Assembly (NCBI RefSeq): GCF_030547005.1
Contig: NZ_JAUOPN010000003.1
Location: 248,001 to 312,000, forward strand
Origin: Maribacter sp. 1_MG-2023
GTDB taxonomy: Bacteria > Bacteroidota > Bacteroidia > Flavobacteriales > Flavobacteriaceae
Length of the DNA: 64,000 bases
Direction: 5' to 3'
The number at the start of each line of letters is the position of its first letter. Position 1 is the first letter of the stretch. Made by a program: the position numbers and the translations under genes. The notes beneath the pieces are model-generated. The model was not told the origin of the DNA, did no database searches, and saw only the letters and a program-made list of their open reading frames with translations. Shown here one piece after another: positions 9,368 through 18,595 of the stretch.

Positions 9368-9857
9368 AATTTGATACCACTAATTTAGTCTATAAAACTG
9401 ATTTGGTATTACACCACATACGTAAATTCTAATTACAATATTTTTTTAAGAAATTATGAATATGATATTTAATAGACCTATATTTTTTCATCTAAATAAT
9501 ATTACCCAACTCATATTATTGTATTAATAATTTGAAAAAATATACATATATTTAAATCTTTGATTTTCAGACAATTAATTGTTTCTATGTGACGTTATAT
9601 GAATGAAACTGTTAATTTTTTTATAAAAAAGTGCATTTCAACGATAAAAAAGTGCCGTTTAAAGAGCTTGTATTAATTATTTTACCTATTTTTAACACAA
9701 CAACAACAATTATTGGTTCATTTACAATACAAATATTATGGATAGTTATATCATCACTTTAGGAACTTACCTTATTTTAATGTTATTTTTTAAGGTATTT
9801 TTTGCTGTTGCAGGTAAAGAATAAATTGAAATATCAATATGTTAAAATCACTTCACA
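9368..9857. other. 490-base divergent intergenic region upstream of uvrC and the cyclo-ligase gene
   Basis: Extremely AT-rich. It must hold the uvrC promoter (minus) and the promoter for the rightward genes, but I see no perfect TAnnTTTG pair. An imperfect inverted repeat (gatacca at about 9373 with tggtatt at about 9401) could form a hairpin in the uvrC leader. The only coding candidate is the 28-codon frame at 9738-9824, listed separately. No RNA gene was recognised. Confidence 0.5.
9738..9824 (+). CDS. Candidate 28-residue single-span membrane peptide
   Basis: ATG at 9738 to TAA at 9822-9824 encodes MDSYIITLGTYLILMLFFKV followed by FFAVAGKE. This is a strongly hydrophobic segment of about 20 residues ended by a charged tail, the usual look of a bacterial small membrane protein. 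It sits 33 bases before the cyclo-ligase gene on the same strand and could be the first gene of that transcript. AT-rich DNA produces hydrophobic frames by chance, so conservation is needed to trust it. I do not recognise a family. Confidence 0.35.
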   Translation: MDSYIITLGTYLILMLFFKVFFAVAGKE

Positions 9858-10427
9858 ATGTTGAAGAAAGATTTACGCATAAAATATTCAAGATTACGTA
9901 GTTCCCTAACACCCTCTCAATTATCTTCTCAAAGTATAGCAATTGCGAATTCAGTTTTGCAATTGCCAATATGGAGTAATTCGTATTTCCACATATTTTT
10001 ACCTATAGAACAGAAGGCTGAGATAAATACAGAAGGTATTATCTCAATACTTCTAGGTTTAGATAAAAATGTCATTGTTCCGAAAATTAAATCTTCTACA
10101 CAATTAGTACATTTTCTGCTTACCGACAACACAAAATTTACGACCAATACCCTAAATATACCAGAACCTGTAGATGGTATTACTATTGAACCCAAAAAAT
10201 TAGATGTTGTTTTTATTCCGCTTTTAGCGTTTGACGAATTAGGAAACAGAATAGGATACGGAAAAGGATTTTATGACCGATTTCTCAGTGATTGCAAAGA
10301 AGATGTCATAAAAATTGGATTATCTTTCTTTGAAGCTGAACATAGTATCGATGATGTTGACGCTACAGATATACCTCTCGACTATTGCGTAACGCCTAAT
10401 AAAACCTATTCTTTTAAAACGTCTTAA
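9858..10427 (+). CDS. 5-formyltetrahydrofolate cyclo-ligase
   Basis: ATP-dependent conversion of 5-formyl-THF to 5,10-methenyl-THF; cytosolic folate salvage enzyme (YgfA/MTHFS family). The 189 residues match the usual bacterial length. An N-terminal basic segment (KKDLRIKYSRLRSSL) contributes to ATP binding in the family. The C-terminal signature is FIPLLAFDELGNRIGYGKGF followed by YDRFL (about 115-140). It is convergent with lspA; the two coding regions overlap by 4 bases, so no terminator fits between them. Confidence 0.93.
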   Translation: MLKKDLRIKYSRLRSSLTPSQLSSQSIAIANSVLQLPIWSNSYFHIFLPIEQKAEINTEGIISILLGLDKNVIVPKIKSSTQLVHFLLTDNTKFTTNTLNIPEPVDGITIEPKKLDVVFIPLLAFDELGNRIGYGKGFYDRFLSDCKEDVIKIGLSFFEAEHSIDDVDATDIPLDYCVTPNKTYSFKTS

Positions 10428-11077
10428 TCTTGTAGACTTTCTACTTCTTGTACCGGCGCCTCATCTTCTTTATTAAATGCTCTTTTATTAAACACTAATA
10501 ATATACCCACACCTGTACTTATTGCAGTATCGGCAATATTGAAAACTGGTTCAAAAAATCTAAAATTCTGCCCGCCTATTATTGGCATCCAAGTAGGCCA
10601 AGTAGAATCTACCATTGGAAAATATAACATATCTACTACCTTACCATAAAATAACTTACCATAAGGTTCATCAGAAAATAAGGTTGCGACCTCATTATAA
10701 CTTTCATTAAAAATAGCCCCATAAAAAACGGAGTCCAAAATATTACCCAATGCTCCAGCAAAAATTAATGAAACCGCCCAAATTAAGGTATTCGACGCCT
10801 TTTTCTTAATGACATCAAAAAGCCAATACCCTATACCGAAAATGGCAAATAGTCGAAATACCGTTAAAACTAATTTTCCGATGTTATCTGAAATAGGCAA
10901 AACATCACTAAGTTTTGCACCCCAAGCAGCACCTTCATTTTCAATGAACAGTATTTTAAACCAGTTAAATACTTCAACCGACTCACCCAAAACGAAATGG
11001 GTCTTTATATAAATCTTACTCCATTGATCAATAATTAATATCAATAGAATAAACAGTACAGATTTTTTAATGTTCAT
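10424..11077 (-). CDS. lspA: Lipoprotein signal peptidase (signal peptidase II)
   Basis: Inner-membrane aspartic protease that cleaves the signal peptide of prolipoproteins; the many lipobox proteins in this window are its likely substrates. Both catalytic Asp motifs are present: NxxD in GALGNILDSVFYG and FNxAD in FNIADTAISTGV. Four hydrophobic segments are visible. At 217 residues it is longer than the about 165 of E. coli; the extra length is an insert between the two Asp motifs (about 120-165) and a charged C-terminal tail, which I recall as usual in Bacteroidota. A -7 box TATTTTTG (11097-11104 on the opposite strand) lies just before its start. Confidence 0.95.
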   Translation of the reverse strand: MNIKKSVLFILLILIIDQWSKIYIKTHFVLGESVEVFNWFKILFIENEGAAWGAKLSDVLPISDNIGKLVLTVFRLFAIFGIGYWLFDVIKKKASNTLIWAVSLIFAGALGNILDSVFYGAIFNESYNEVATLFSDEPYGKLFYGKVVDMLYFPMVDSTWPTWMPIIGGQNFRFFEPVFNIADTAISTGVGILLVFNKRAFNKEDEAPVQEVESLQD

Positions 11078-11096
11078 GGGCTTTAATCAATGAGCG

Positions 11097-11104
11097 CAAA
11101 AATA
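11097..11104 (-). promoter_or_regulatory. -7 box TATTTTTG upstream of lspA
   Basis: Matches the Bacteroidota TAnnTTTG element and lies 19 bases before the lspA ATG, directly after the stop of the GIN-type gene. It suggests lspA can be transcribed on its own. The -33 half would fall inside the preceding gene and is not obvious. Confidence 0.4.
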
Positions 11105-11110
11105 TAAATA

Positions 11111-11731
11111 TTATTCGGTTTTAATGAGATCTATATTTCCGGTAATAGTTTCTAGTATAAAAGTAGAATTTCCTTTTGGTATGAGATTAGCAGAAACCTC
11201 CCCGTACTTACTTGTAGCACTTATTGCAGCTGCTGCAGAATAGACCTTAATATTACCACTTTGAGATTTTATTTCAGCTTCGGCCTCTATATTATTTAAC
11301 ACGCATATGCCGTCTGATAATGATACATGTAATTCATTATACTCCCCATCTAACACTACCCTGGTATTCGTACCATAGATTTCTAGATTTTTATAAGAAG
11401 GAATTCTTAATTTCAATGAAATTGAAATTACTTTATGAGCACTTAGTTTATCATTAGGATTTTCGAAATTCGGAGTAAAGCCTGTTTCCACAAAAAGGGA
11501 AGAACCATTAGTTGAGACTTCTAAATCTAGGTCTTGACTATATTCACCCTCCATTTCTGCTACAATACTAATTTCATTACACTCACCTGTTTGCACTTCT
11601 ACAACAAAGCAGTTAGTAGCATCTACCTGTATTAAACTTATATGATTTGCTAAAATATTTTCGTACATTTTCTTTTGCGCACTGAGCCCAATAGAAAATA
11701 AAATCACGAAATATAATAGGGAAACTTTCAA
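11111..11731 (-). CDS. Secreted GIN-domain-like (DUF2807-type) protein
   Basis: 206 residues with a cleavable signal peptide (MKVSLLYFVILFSIGLSAQ). The mature part is almost entirely short beta-strand repeats with Asn/Gly turns and ends in a ladder typical of the adhesin-head GIN/DUF2807 beta-helix (LEIYGTN...LHVSLSDG...AEIKSQSGNIKVYSA...TGNIDLIKTE). The function of such proteins is not established; they are thought to be cell-surface. The gene lies between the dksA terminator and lspA, 33 bases from lspA. Confidence 0.7.
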   Translation of the reverse strand: MKVSLLYFVILFSIGLSAQKKMYENILANHISLIQVDATNCFVVEVQTGECNEISIVAEMEGEYSQDLDLEVSTNGSSLFVETGFTPNFENPNDKLSAHKVISISLKLRIPSYKNLEIYGTNTRVVLDGEYNELHVSLSDGICVLNNIEAEAEIKSQSGNIKVYSAAAAISATSKYGEVSANLIPKGNSTFILETITGNIDLIKTE

Positions 11732-11742
11732 AATAATAGCTA

Positions 11743-11769
11743 TTAAAAAACGCCCCTAAAGGCGTTTTA
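11743..11769 (-). terminator. Rho-independent terminator after the dksA-like gene
   Basis: Stem AAAACGCC (11747-11754) with GGCGTTTT (11761-11768) and a 6-base loop; on the minus strand it continues into U residues. It begins almost at the dksA-like stop codon (11771), so it should end the ileS-dksA transcript. Confidence 0.8.
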
Positions 11770-11770
11770 A

Positions 11771-12154
11771 TTATGACTGCATATTTTTAGCTTCAATACT
11801 TAATGTAGCATGTGGCACAAGTTTTAACCGCTCTTTATTAATTAATTTACCTGTAACACGACACACACCAAAGGTTTTATTTTCTATACGTAACATCGCA
11901 TTCTTAAGGTCACGAATAAACTTTTCTTGCCTTATAGCCAATTGCGTATTTGCCTCTTTACTCATGGTTTCTGAACCTTCTTCAAATGCTTTGAAAGTAG
12001 GCGACGTATCATCGGTACCATTATTACCATCGTTCATATAAGCACTTTTCAAGAGCTCTAAATGGCTTTTTGCCTTTTCTATCTTCTCTTCGATCAATAC
12101 TTTGAATTCTGCCAAATCTTTATCAGAATACCTTACTTTTAAATCTTCTGCCAT
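11771..12154 (-). CDS. DksA/TraR-family protein with degenerate zinc finger
   Basis: 127 residues. The N-terminal two-thirds is a predicted coiled coil of the DksA type (LIEEKIEKAKSHLELLKSAY...AIRQEKFIRDLKNAMLRIE) with an acidic segment near its tip (NGTDDTSP), the region that enters the RNA polymerase secondary channel in DksA. The C-terminal finger reads GVCRVTGKLINKERLKLVPH then ATLS, so only one of the four zinc Cys remains. The fold probably persists without zinc. It is likely a transcription factor acting on RNA polymerase, perhaps with ppGpp. It lies 3 bases after ileS and is followed directly by a terminator. Confidence 0.88.
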   Translation of the reverse strand: MAEDLKVRYSDKDLAEFKVLIEEKIEKAKSHLELLKSAYMNDGNNGTDDTSPTFKAFEEGSETMSKEANTQLAIRQEKFIRDLKNAMLRIENKTFGVCRVTGKLINKERLKLVPHATLSIEAKNMQS

Positions 12155-12157
12155 CTT

Positions 12158-15100
12158 TTAATGTTTTTCAATAAACAATTTAGTAATCACCTCGTCAAAA
12201 GCAATTTCTATGCCTTTGTCCAATTTTTCTACAAAATTTAACTCAGCCGTTAAAGTCTCTGTCTTAATATACTCTACATTATTCTTTACAGCAACTTCAA
12301 CAAAACCGTCTTTTAATATTTTGATCGCAATTTTATCTGTCACCTCAAAACCAGAATCTTTTCTAATATTCTGAATTCTGTTAACCAACTCTCTTGCAAT
12401 TCCTTCATTTCTCAACTCTTCATTAATTGTCACATCTAAGGCAACAGTTAATTTACCAGAGGTCGCTACCATCCAACCTTCAATATCTTGAGAAGAGATT
12501 TCTACATCTTGTAACTGTAAAGTAATACTTTTATTTTCTAATTGGATTGTTAATTCGCCATCCTGCTCAATTTTTTGGATGTCATTCTGATCAAAACCAT
12601 TGACAACTTGAGCAATTTGCTTCATTTCTTTACCAAATTTTGGACCTAAAGTCTTGAAATTAGGCTTAATACGTTTTACCAATATTCCAGATGCATCATC
12701 TAGCAGTTGAATTTCCTTAACGTTAACTTCAGATTTTATTAATTCTGACACTGCTTCAATTTCTTCCCTGTCTTTATTATCTAACACAGGAATCATTATT
12801 TTCTGCAATGGCTGACGCACTTTTATTTTCTCTTTCTGACGGATTGATAATACTAAAGAAGAAATTATTTGCGCTTTCTGCATTTTAACTTCTAAACTTT
12901 TATCAATAAGTGACTCATCTGCAACAGGAAAATTTGCCAAATGCACACTTTCAAAACCATCTTTTACGGTAGCTTTATTCAAATCTAAATACAATTGATC
13001 CATAAAAAATGGTGCAATTGGTGCTGATAATTTTGCAACAATATCTAAACATGTATACAAGGTTTGGTATGCCGCAATTTTATCTTGAGCATATTCCCCT
13101 TTCCAGAAACGTCTTCTACACAAACGCACATACCAGTTACTTAGATTCTCTTGAACAAAATCTGATATTGCTCTTGCAGCACGTGTTGGCTCATACTCGT
13201 CGTATGCCGTATCTACAGTTTTAATCAATGAATTTAATTCTGATAAAATCCAACGGTCTATCTCTGTACGTTCAGCCATAGGCACATCTGCTTCGGCATA
13301 AGTAAACTTATCTAAATTAGCATACAAGCTAAAAAAGGAATAGGTATTATATAAGGTGCCAAAGAACTTGCGCTTTACCTCAGCGATACCTTCTGTATCG
13401 AACTTTAGGTTATCCCAAGGGTTGGCATTACTGATCATATACCACCTTGTAGCATCTGCACCATGCTCGTTCATGGTTTCAAAAGGATCTACTGCATTAC
13501 CTAATCGCTTAGACATTTTCTTACCTTCTTTATCTAAAACGAGACCGTTAGAAACAACATTTTTATACGCAACTGAATCAAATACCATAGTTGCAATTGC
13601 ATGCAAGGTATAGAACCAGCCACGTGTCTGGTCAACACCTTCTGCTATAAAATCTGCAGGAAATGTCTTTCCTTCATCTATCAATTCTTTGTTTTCAAAT
13701 GGGTAATGCCACTGGGCATAAGGCATAGAACCACTATCAAACCAAACATCAATTAGATCACTTTCACGCTTCATTGGTTTGCCTGATGAAGACACTAATG
13801 TAATCTGATCAACAATGTTCTTATGTAAATCTATTTTATCGTAGTTCGCATCAGACATATCGTCGACTACGAAATCTGCATAAATATCTTTTTCCAATAC
13901 CCCCGCTTCAACTGCTTTAGTCATTTCTGACTTTAGCTCTGCAACCGAACCTATTATTATTTCTTCCTTACCATCTTCCGTTCTCCAAATTGGCAATGGA
14001 ATACCCCAATAACGAGACCTAGATAGGTTCCAGTCATTTGCATTCGCCAACCAATTACCAAATCTACCTTCACCAGTTGCTTTTGGTTTCCAGTTAATAG
14101 TTTGGTTCAACTCAAACATTCTATCCTTTACATCGGTCACTTTAATAAACCAAGAATCTAATGGGTAATATAATATTGGTTTATCTGTACGCCAACAGTT
14201 TGGGTAACTATGCACATACTTTTCTACCTTAAAGGCTTTATTTTCTTCTTTTAGTTTAATGGCAATTTCAACATCTATAGAACGTTCTGGTGCTTCACCA
14301 TCTTCATAATATTCGTTTTTAACATACTTACCACCCAATTCTTTTAACTCTGGTCTAAACCTACCTTGCAAGTCAACTAAAGGAACCAAGTTTGCATTTT
14401 CATCTAACACTAACATTGGTGGTATTTCTGGAACTGCCTGCTTAGCCACAAAAGCATCATCTGCACCAAAAGTAGGTGCGGTATGGACGATACCTGTACC
14501 ATCTTCGGTAGTTACAAAATCACCAGCAATTATTCTGAAAGCATTTTCTGCATTTTCATAAGGAAGCACATAATCCATTAACTGCTCATAACGAACACCC
14601 AACAAATCTTTTCCCTTAAACTCTTTTACAACATAAAAAGGAATTTTTTTGTCACCAGACTTGTATTCTAATAACTCAGCCTTCTCTGATACTTCTTTGA
14701 ACTTACCAGAGAATTGTTTGCCTACCAAGTTCTTGGCAAGTACAACATTCATAGGCTCAAAAGTGTATTGATTGTAAGATTCAACTAATACATAATCAAT
14801 TTTAGAACCTACAGTCAATGCTGTATTCGAAGGTAATGTCCAAGGGGTAGTCGTCCAAGCTAAAAAGTAAACTGTGCCTTCGTTCTGTAAGAAATCTGGT
14901 AATGTTTCTTCGACAGCTTTAAACTGAGCAGTTACCGTAGTATCCGTCACATCCTGGTAGGTACCTGGTTGATTTAGCTCATGAGAACTTAACCCAGTTC
15001 CTGCCTTTGGTGAATATGGCTGTATGGTATAACCCTTATATATTAAATCTTTTGAATATATCTGTTTTAATAACCACCAAACAGTTTCCATGTATTTGGA

Positions 15101-15556
15101 CTTATAGGTAATGTACGGATCTTCCATATCTACCCAATACCCAACTTGTTCGGTCATCGAATTCCAAACATCGGTATATCTCATTACCGCTTTTTTACAA
15201 GCAGCATTATATTCTTCTACAGAAATTTTAACTCCTATATCTTCTTTAGTAATACCCAGTTCTTTCTCAACACCTAATTCAATAGGAAGACCATGAGTAT
15301 CCCAACCAGCTTTACGTTTTACTTGAAAACCTTTCATGGTTTTATATCTTGGGAAGATATCTTTAATGGTTCTAGCCATTACATGATGAATACCTGGCAT
15401 ACCGTTTGCCGATGGTGGACCTTCATAGAATACATAACTATCTTTACCCTCTCGAGTAGATATACTTTTTTCAAAAATGGCATTCTTTGACCAGTAGTCA
15501 AGTATTTCTTCTGCGACCTTTGGTAAATTCAATCCTTGATATTCTGTGAACTTCAT
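12158..15556 (-). CDS. ileS: Isoleucyl-tRNA synthetase
   Basis: Charges tRNA-Ile; cytosolic class I synthetase. At 1132 residues it is of the long bacterial/eukaryote-like type (IleS2-like length) rather than the about 940-residue E. coli type. The HIGH-like motif is PGIHH (about 54-58) in GPPSANGMPGIHHVMAR. The CP1 editing domain spans the region after residue 190 (AWTTTPWTLPSNTAL). The KMSKR motif is in GKKMSKRLGNAVDP. An anticodon-binding helical domain follows and the C-terminal extension lacks an obvious Cys zinc knuckle. It is the first gene before dksA and has a -7-like TAATTTTG at 15591-15598 on the opposite strand. Confidence 0.97.
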   Translation of the reverse strand: MKFTEYQGLNLPKVAEEILDYWSKNAIFEKSISTREGKDSYVFYEGPPSANGMPGIHHVMARTIKDIFPRYKTMKGFQVKRKAGWDTHGLPIELGVEKELGITKEDIGVKISVEEYNAACKKAVMRYTDVWNSMTEQVGYWVDMEDPYITYKSKYMETVWWLLKQIYSKDLIYKGYTIQPYSPKAGTGLSSHELNQPGTYQDVTDTTVTAQFKAVEETLPDFLQNEGTVYFLAWTTTPWTLPSNTALTVGSKIDYVLVESYNQYTFEPMNVVLAKNLVGKQFSGKFKEVSEKAELLEYKSGDKKIPFYVVKEFKGKDLLGVRYEQLMDYVLPYENAENAFRIIAGDFVTTEDGTGIVHTAPTFGADDAFVAKQAVPEIPPMLVLDENANLVPLVDLQGRFRPELKELGGKYVKNEYYEDGEAPERSIDVEIAIKLKEENKAFKVEKYVHSYPNCWRTDKPILYYPLDSWFIKVTDVKDRMFELNQTINWKPKATGEGRFGNWLANANDWNLSRSRYWGIPLPIWRTEDGKEEIIIGSVAELKSEMTKAVEAGVLEKDIYADFVVDDMSDANYDKIDLHKNIVDQITLVSSSGKPMKRESDLIDVWFDSGSMPYAQWHYPFENKELIDEGKTFPADFIAEGVDQTRGWFYTLHAIATMVFDSVAYKNVVSNGLVLDKEGKKMSKRLGNAVDPFETMNEHGADATRWYMISNANPWDNLKFDTEGIAEVKRKFFGTLYNTYSFFSLYANLDKFTYAEADVPMAERTEIDRWILSELNSLIKTVDTAYDEYEPTRAARAISDFVQENLSNWYVRLCRRRFWKGEYAQDKIAAYQTLYTCLDIVAKLSAPIAPFFMDQLYLDLNKATVKDGFESVHLANFPVADESLIDKSLEVKMQKAQIISSLVLSIRQKEKIKVRQPLQKIMIPVLDNKDREEIEAVSELIKSEVNVKEIQLLDDASGILVKRIKPNFKTLGPKFGKEMKQIAQVVNGFDQNDIQKIEQDGELTIQLENKSITLQLQDVEISSQDIEGWMVATSGKLTVALDVTINEELRNEGIARELVNRIQNIRKDSGFEVTDKIAIKILKDGFVEVAVKNNVEYIKTETLTAELNFVEKLDKGIEIAFDEVITKLFIEKH

Positions 15557-15590
15557 ACAAAATGCTTATAGTACTGGGTTTAAAAGGCTG

Positions 15591-15598
15591 CAAAATTA
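15591..15598 (-). promoter_or_regulatory. -7 box TAATTTTG upstream of ileS
   Basis: Fits TAnnTTTG and lies 34 bases before the ileS start. A TTTG occurs 12 bases further upstream, closer than the usual 19-21, so only the -7 part is convincing. Confidence 0.35.
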
Positions 15599-15743
15599 TA
15601 AAATTTTGATCAAAGAGGAGTGTATTGAGTGTACTGAAATACCTATAAACCATGTATTAATGGATTTATTTAGATCAAAAACATCCAAAAGTTAAATTTC
15701 TACGTATATTACCACGAACAATTAACCATTTAAGTTTACACAA

Positions 15744-16127
15744 ATGAAAAAAGTAATTTTAGGATCATTAGCAATTTTAGCACTTAGTTTATCTGTTTCT
15801 TGTAGAGATGCAGCTGATAAAGCTAAAGCTGCAACTGAAGAAGCAGGAGCTGCATTAGAAAATGCTGGTGACGATTTAAAAGAAGCTGGCGAAGGTGCAA
15901 TGGATGCTGCTGGTGATGCTGCTGATTCAGTAAAAGAAGCTGGTCAAGAAGGTATAGACGCTGCTAAGAAAGCTGGTGAAGATACTATGGATGCCGCTAA
16001 GAAAGCAGGTCAAGACGGTATGGATGCTGCTAAAGAAGCAGGTAATGACGTAAAAGATGCAGCTAATGATGCAGCTGACAAAGCAGCTCAAAAAGCTGAA
16101 GATGCAAAAAAGGCGATTAAACACTAA
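15744..16127 (+). CDS. Ala/Asp/Lys-rich repetitive lipoprotein
   Basis: 127 residues. Lipoprotein signal with lipobox LSVSC at about residue 20, then an amphipathic sequence of imperfect 11-residue repeats on the theme DAAKKAGEDTM / DAAKKAGQDGM / DAAKEAGNDVK. The pattern predicts one long, strongly charged helix, as in LEA-like and apolipoprotein-like proteins. No enzyme motif is present. It could coat or space envelope layers or protect under stress, but this is inference. It is a single gene convergent with the TonB receptor; a shared bidirectional terminator lies between them. Confidence 0.8.
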   Translation: MKKVILGSLAILALSLSVSCRDAADKAKAATEEAGAALENAGDDLKEAGEGAMDAAGDAADSVKEAGQEGIDAAKKAGEDTMDAAKKAGQDGMDAAKEAGNDVKDAANDAADKAAQKAEDAKKAIKH

Positions 16128-16149
16128 CAATATCCTTTTTTTTATAAAT

Positions 16150-16181
16150 TAAAAAGACCCGCTAATACCGGGTCTTTTTTT
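16150..16181. terminator. Bidirectional rho-independent terminator
   Basis: Perfect 10-base stem AAAAGACCCG (16152-16161) with CGGGTCTTTT (16169-16178) and a T run on one side and an A run on the other. It serves both the lipoprotein gene (plus) and the TonB receptor gene (minus). Confidence 0.88.
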
Positions 16182-16183
16182 GT

Positions 16184-18595
16184 TTAAAAATGATAGCCTA
16201 TACCAAGAATAATATTTAACCCTGGCGCAACTAAACCAGAAGAATATGTTCTATACCGTTGATCAGTTAAATTCTCTATACTAGCGGTTACCTTAAATCT
16301 ATTGGTTACATCATATTGAGAACGAAAATTTAAAGTGTACCAAGATGGCGCAAACGGATTTCCATTTTCATCTGTAGCATAAATGTACTCTTTAGACTGT
16401 TCTGAAACTGCAAGATCATCATACGCTATTTCTCCATTATAATTCAAGAACAAATCTGTTCGTAGTCTTTGATTTTTCCATACGATATGAAAGTCCCCAA
16501 AGGTTGGTGCTGCATGACGTGCGGGAGTTTCAGAACCATCATCTTCCTCTTCCACACCTTCTGTAAACGTTAAGTTAGATGATAATGACCATTGCTCGGT
16601 CAAATATGCCTCTAACCCAAACTCAAAACCATAAACATAGGCTTTAGCTGCATTTTGAATTGCCTGTACGTTACTTAACTCGCCACCATATTCAATTTCA
16701 GAAACCCCATTGTAACTAAAATCTCTACGTACCAAAGCGTCTACTAAATACGTGTAATATGCTGCACCCTTTAATATAATCTTATCGTTTATATTTCGCT
16801 GTACGCCTATTTCAGCATTATAAGCATACTCAGGCTCTAAATCAGGATTTGGCACGACCACCGACCCTGGTTCAGAATCAAAAATCTTACCGACATCATC
16901 TATATTAGGAGCTCTAAAACCTGTTGATCCATTTAAAGTAACCTGTAGATTGGCTCTAGGGAACCAACTGAAACCTAAACTACCAGTTAATGCCCCTGTA
17001 CTTAAATCTGCAGTCTCAAACGGAAAATCATAAAAAGTATCATCGAATACAGCGTCAACCCATACATGGCTATATCGCAAACCAGACATGATCGTAAAAT
17101 TAGGTTTTGCTTTGTATTCGCCATTTACATACCCAGCCAAGCTTTGCCAAGTTGAACCATCTGGGTAGCGTGATGCAGCATCGGTTTTTTCGTCAGTATT
17201 AATATTTAAATCAAAACCATCTGACCTTACTTTATTATATATATACTCAGTACCATAATACAGTCTGAAATCGCCAATCTTCTTATTCTCCAAATCAATA
17301 TTAAAGTTTACCGCATCTACTTTTTCTTTGGTTGTATTTCTTATCTCATCTTGAAAATCTCTATTAATTCTACTTTCTTCAAAATGCTGATATGCCAAGC
17401 CTAGTTTTAAACCATCATATACTTTTCCATTTCCTTTTTTCTGTACTTGCGCATTCCCCATAAACCACTTCTGTGGACCGTAGTACCATTCTGCAGAACG
17501 CAACCCCAAACCGTCACTTGTTGGCCTAATTAGACGGTCATATCTAGAATAATTAGATGTTTCAGTATAATAGGCACCTAAGTTCAAATCCCATTTTGTA
17601 TTGGGTTTAAACAGAAATTTTTGCATGAAATTTATTTGATCATATCCTGTTGGTACTTGTTTTTTTGGTGAATCATTTTCTGCCAATTCATCAATACCAT
17701 TTACAGTTTGCACGTATGTATTTCTTAAATAAGAATCTGGTCCATGAGAACCCATTCTTAAATCTTGAAAATTATTATACGTCATACTTGTAAGTGAAGA
17801 CCATGTTTTTTTACCTAGGTTAATATCTGCATGTACGGTATTCTCCATATTCGCCGATGCAAATCTATAATTGGCATTACCGTGTACCAAAAGGCTATCA
17901 TTCTGCGATAACATGGGTTTTTTAGTGTAAAAGTTCATAACCCCGCCTATTGCATCACTACCATATATAACCGAACCCGGACCGAAAATAACCTCTGTAT
18001 TCTTAATTGTGAAGGGATCAACAGATATTACATTTTGCACATTACCACCTCTAAATATGGCGTTGTTCATTCTTACCCCATCAACAGATAGTAGTAATCT
18101 ATTAGTAGCAAACCCACGAATCATTGGACTACCACCACCCATTTGGCTTTTTTGCACGAATACTTTACCGCTATTTTGAAGTAAATCTGCCGCCGTTTGT
18201 GGTGCAGAAAAAGCAATTGACCTTGCATCTAAAGAAACTATTCTATTGGGTATATCTCTTTTTTGTTGCTCCCATTTAGAAACGGACATTACCACTTCAT
18301 CTAATTGCTGAGCCTTCATAATCAAGTAGGCGCTATTACCTTGTCTTTGTAATTGCAGCTTAGTGGTTTTAAATTCTTGATAACCAATATGCTTTAGTGT
18401 AATGCGTTCTTTACTTGTAAATACAGAAGCATCAAAAACCCCATCGAAGTTCGATAGTGCAATCTTAGATTTATCTTTGTTGTATACGGCAACATTGGAA
18501 ACCTCCTCACCACTATCGGCATCTAGCACGATAATTTCTTGAGCATTGCCAAAATAACAACATAAAAAAAGTGCTATAAATAGATACTTATACAT
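16184..18595 (-). CDS. TonB-dependent outer-membrane receptor
   Basis: Active-transport porin of about 803 residues for an unknown ligand. I chose the ATG at 18595 because it gives a clean signal peptide (MYKYLFIALFLCCYFGNAQ); an upstream in-frame ATG at 18613 adds MMFLIR. A CarboxypepD_reg-like domain follows (about 20-100), then the plug with the typical IRGFATNRLLLSVDGVRMNN and EVIFGPGSVIYGSDAIGGVMN stretches, then a long beta-barrel ending in a C-terminal Phe (GIGYHF). Plug sequence and size recall BtuB or haem/haemoglobin receptors, but the substrate is not determinable here. It overlaps the end of recO by 8 bases (26 with the upstream start), so it is coupled to recO. Confidence 0.93.
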   Translation of the reverse strand: MYKYLFIALFLCCYFGNAQEIIVLDADSGEEVSNVAVYNKDKSKIALSNFDGVFDASVFTSKERITLKHIGYQEFKTTKLQLQRQGNSAYLIMKAQQLDEVVMSVSKWEQQKRDIPNRIVSLDARSIAFSAPQTAADLLQNSGKVFVQKSQMGGGSPMIRGFATNRLLLSVDGVRMNNAIFRGGNVQNVISVDPFTIKNTEVIFGPGSVIYGSDAIGGVMNFYTKKPMLSQNDSLLVHGNANYRFASANMENTVHADINLGKKTWSSLTSMTYNNFQDLRMGSHGPDSYLRNTYVQTVNGIDELAENDSPKKQVPTGYDQINFMQKFLFKPNTKWDLNLGAYYTETSNYSRYDRLIRPTSDGLGLRSAEWYYGPQKWFMGNAQVQKKGNGKVYDGLKLGLAYQHFEESRINRDFQDEIRNTTKEKVDAVNFNIDLENKKIGDFRLYYGTEYIYNKVRSDGFDLNINTDEKTDAASRYPDGSTWQSLAGYVNGEYKAKPNFTIMSGLRYSHVWVDAVFDDTFYDFPFETADLSTGALTGSLGFSWFPRANLQVTLNGSTGFRAPNIDDVGKIFDSEPGSVVVPNPDLEPEYAYNAEIGVQRNINDKIILKGAAYYTYLVDALVRRDFSYNGVSEIEYGGELSNVQAIQNAAKAYVYGFEFGLEAYLTEQWSLSSNLTFTEGVEEEDDGSETPARHAAPTFGDFHIVWKNQRLRTDLFLNYNGEIAYDDLAVSEQSKEYIYATDENGNPFAPSWYTLNFRSQYDVTNRFKVTASIENLTDQRYRTYSSGLVAPGLNIILGIGYHF

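Noticed and set aside
9373-9407. Hairpin in the uvrC leader as a riboswitch
   Set aside because: The pairing is short, AT-rich and imperfect; no conserved core was recognised.
16184-18595. Naming the receptor as a haem or B12 transporter
   Set aside because: Plug similarity is generic and no substrate-specific partner gene is nearby.
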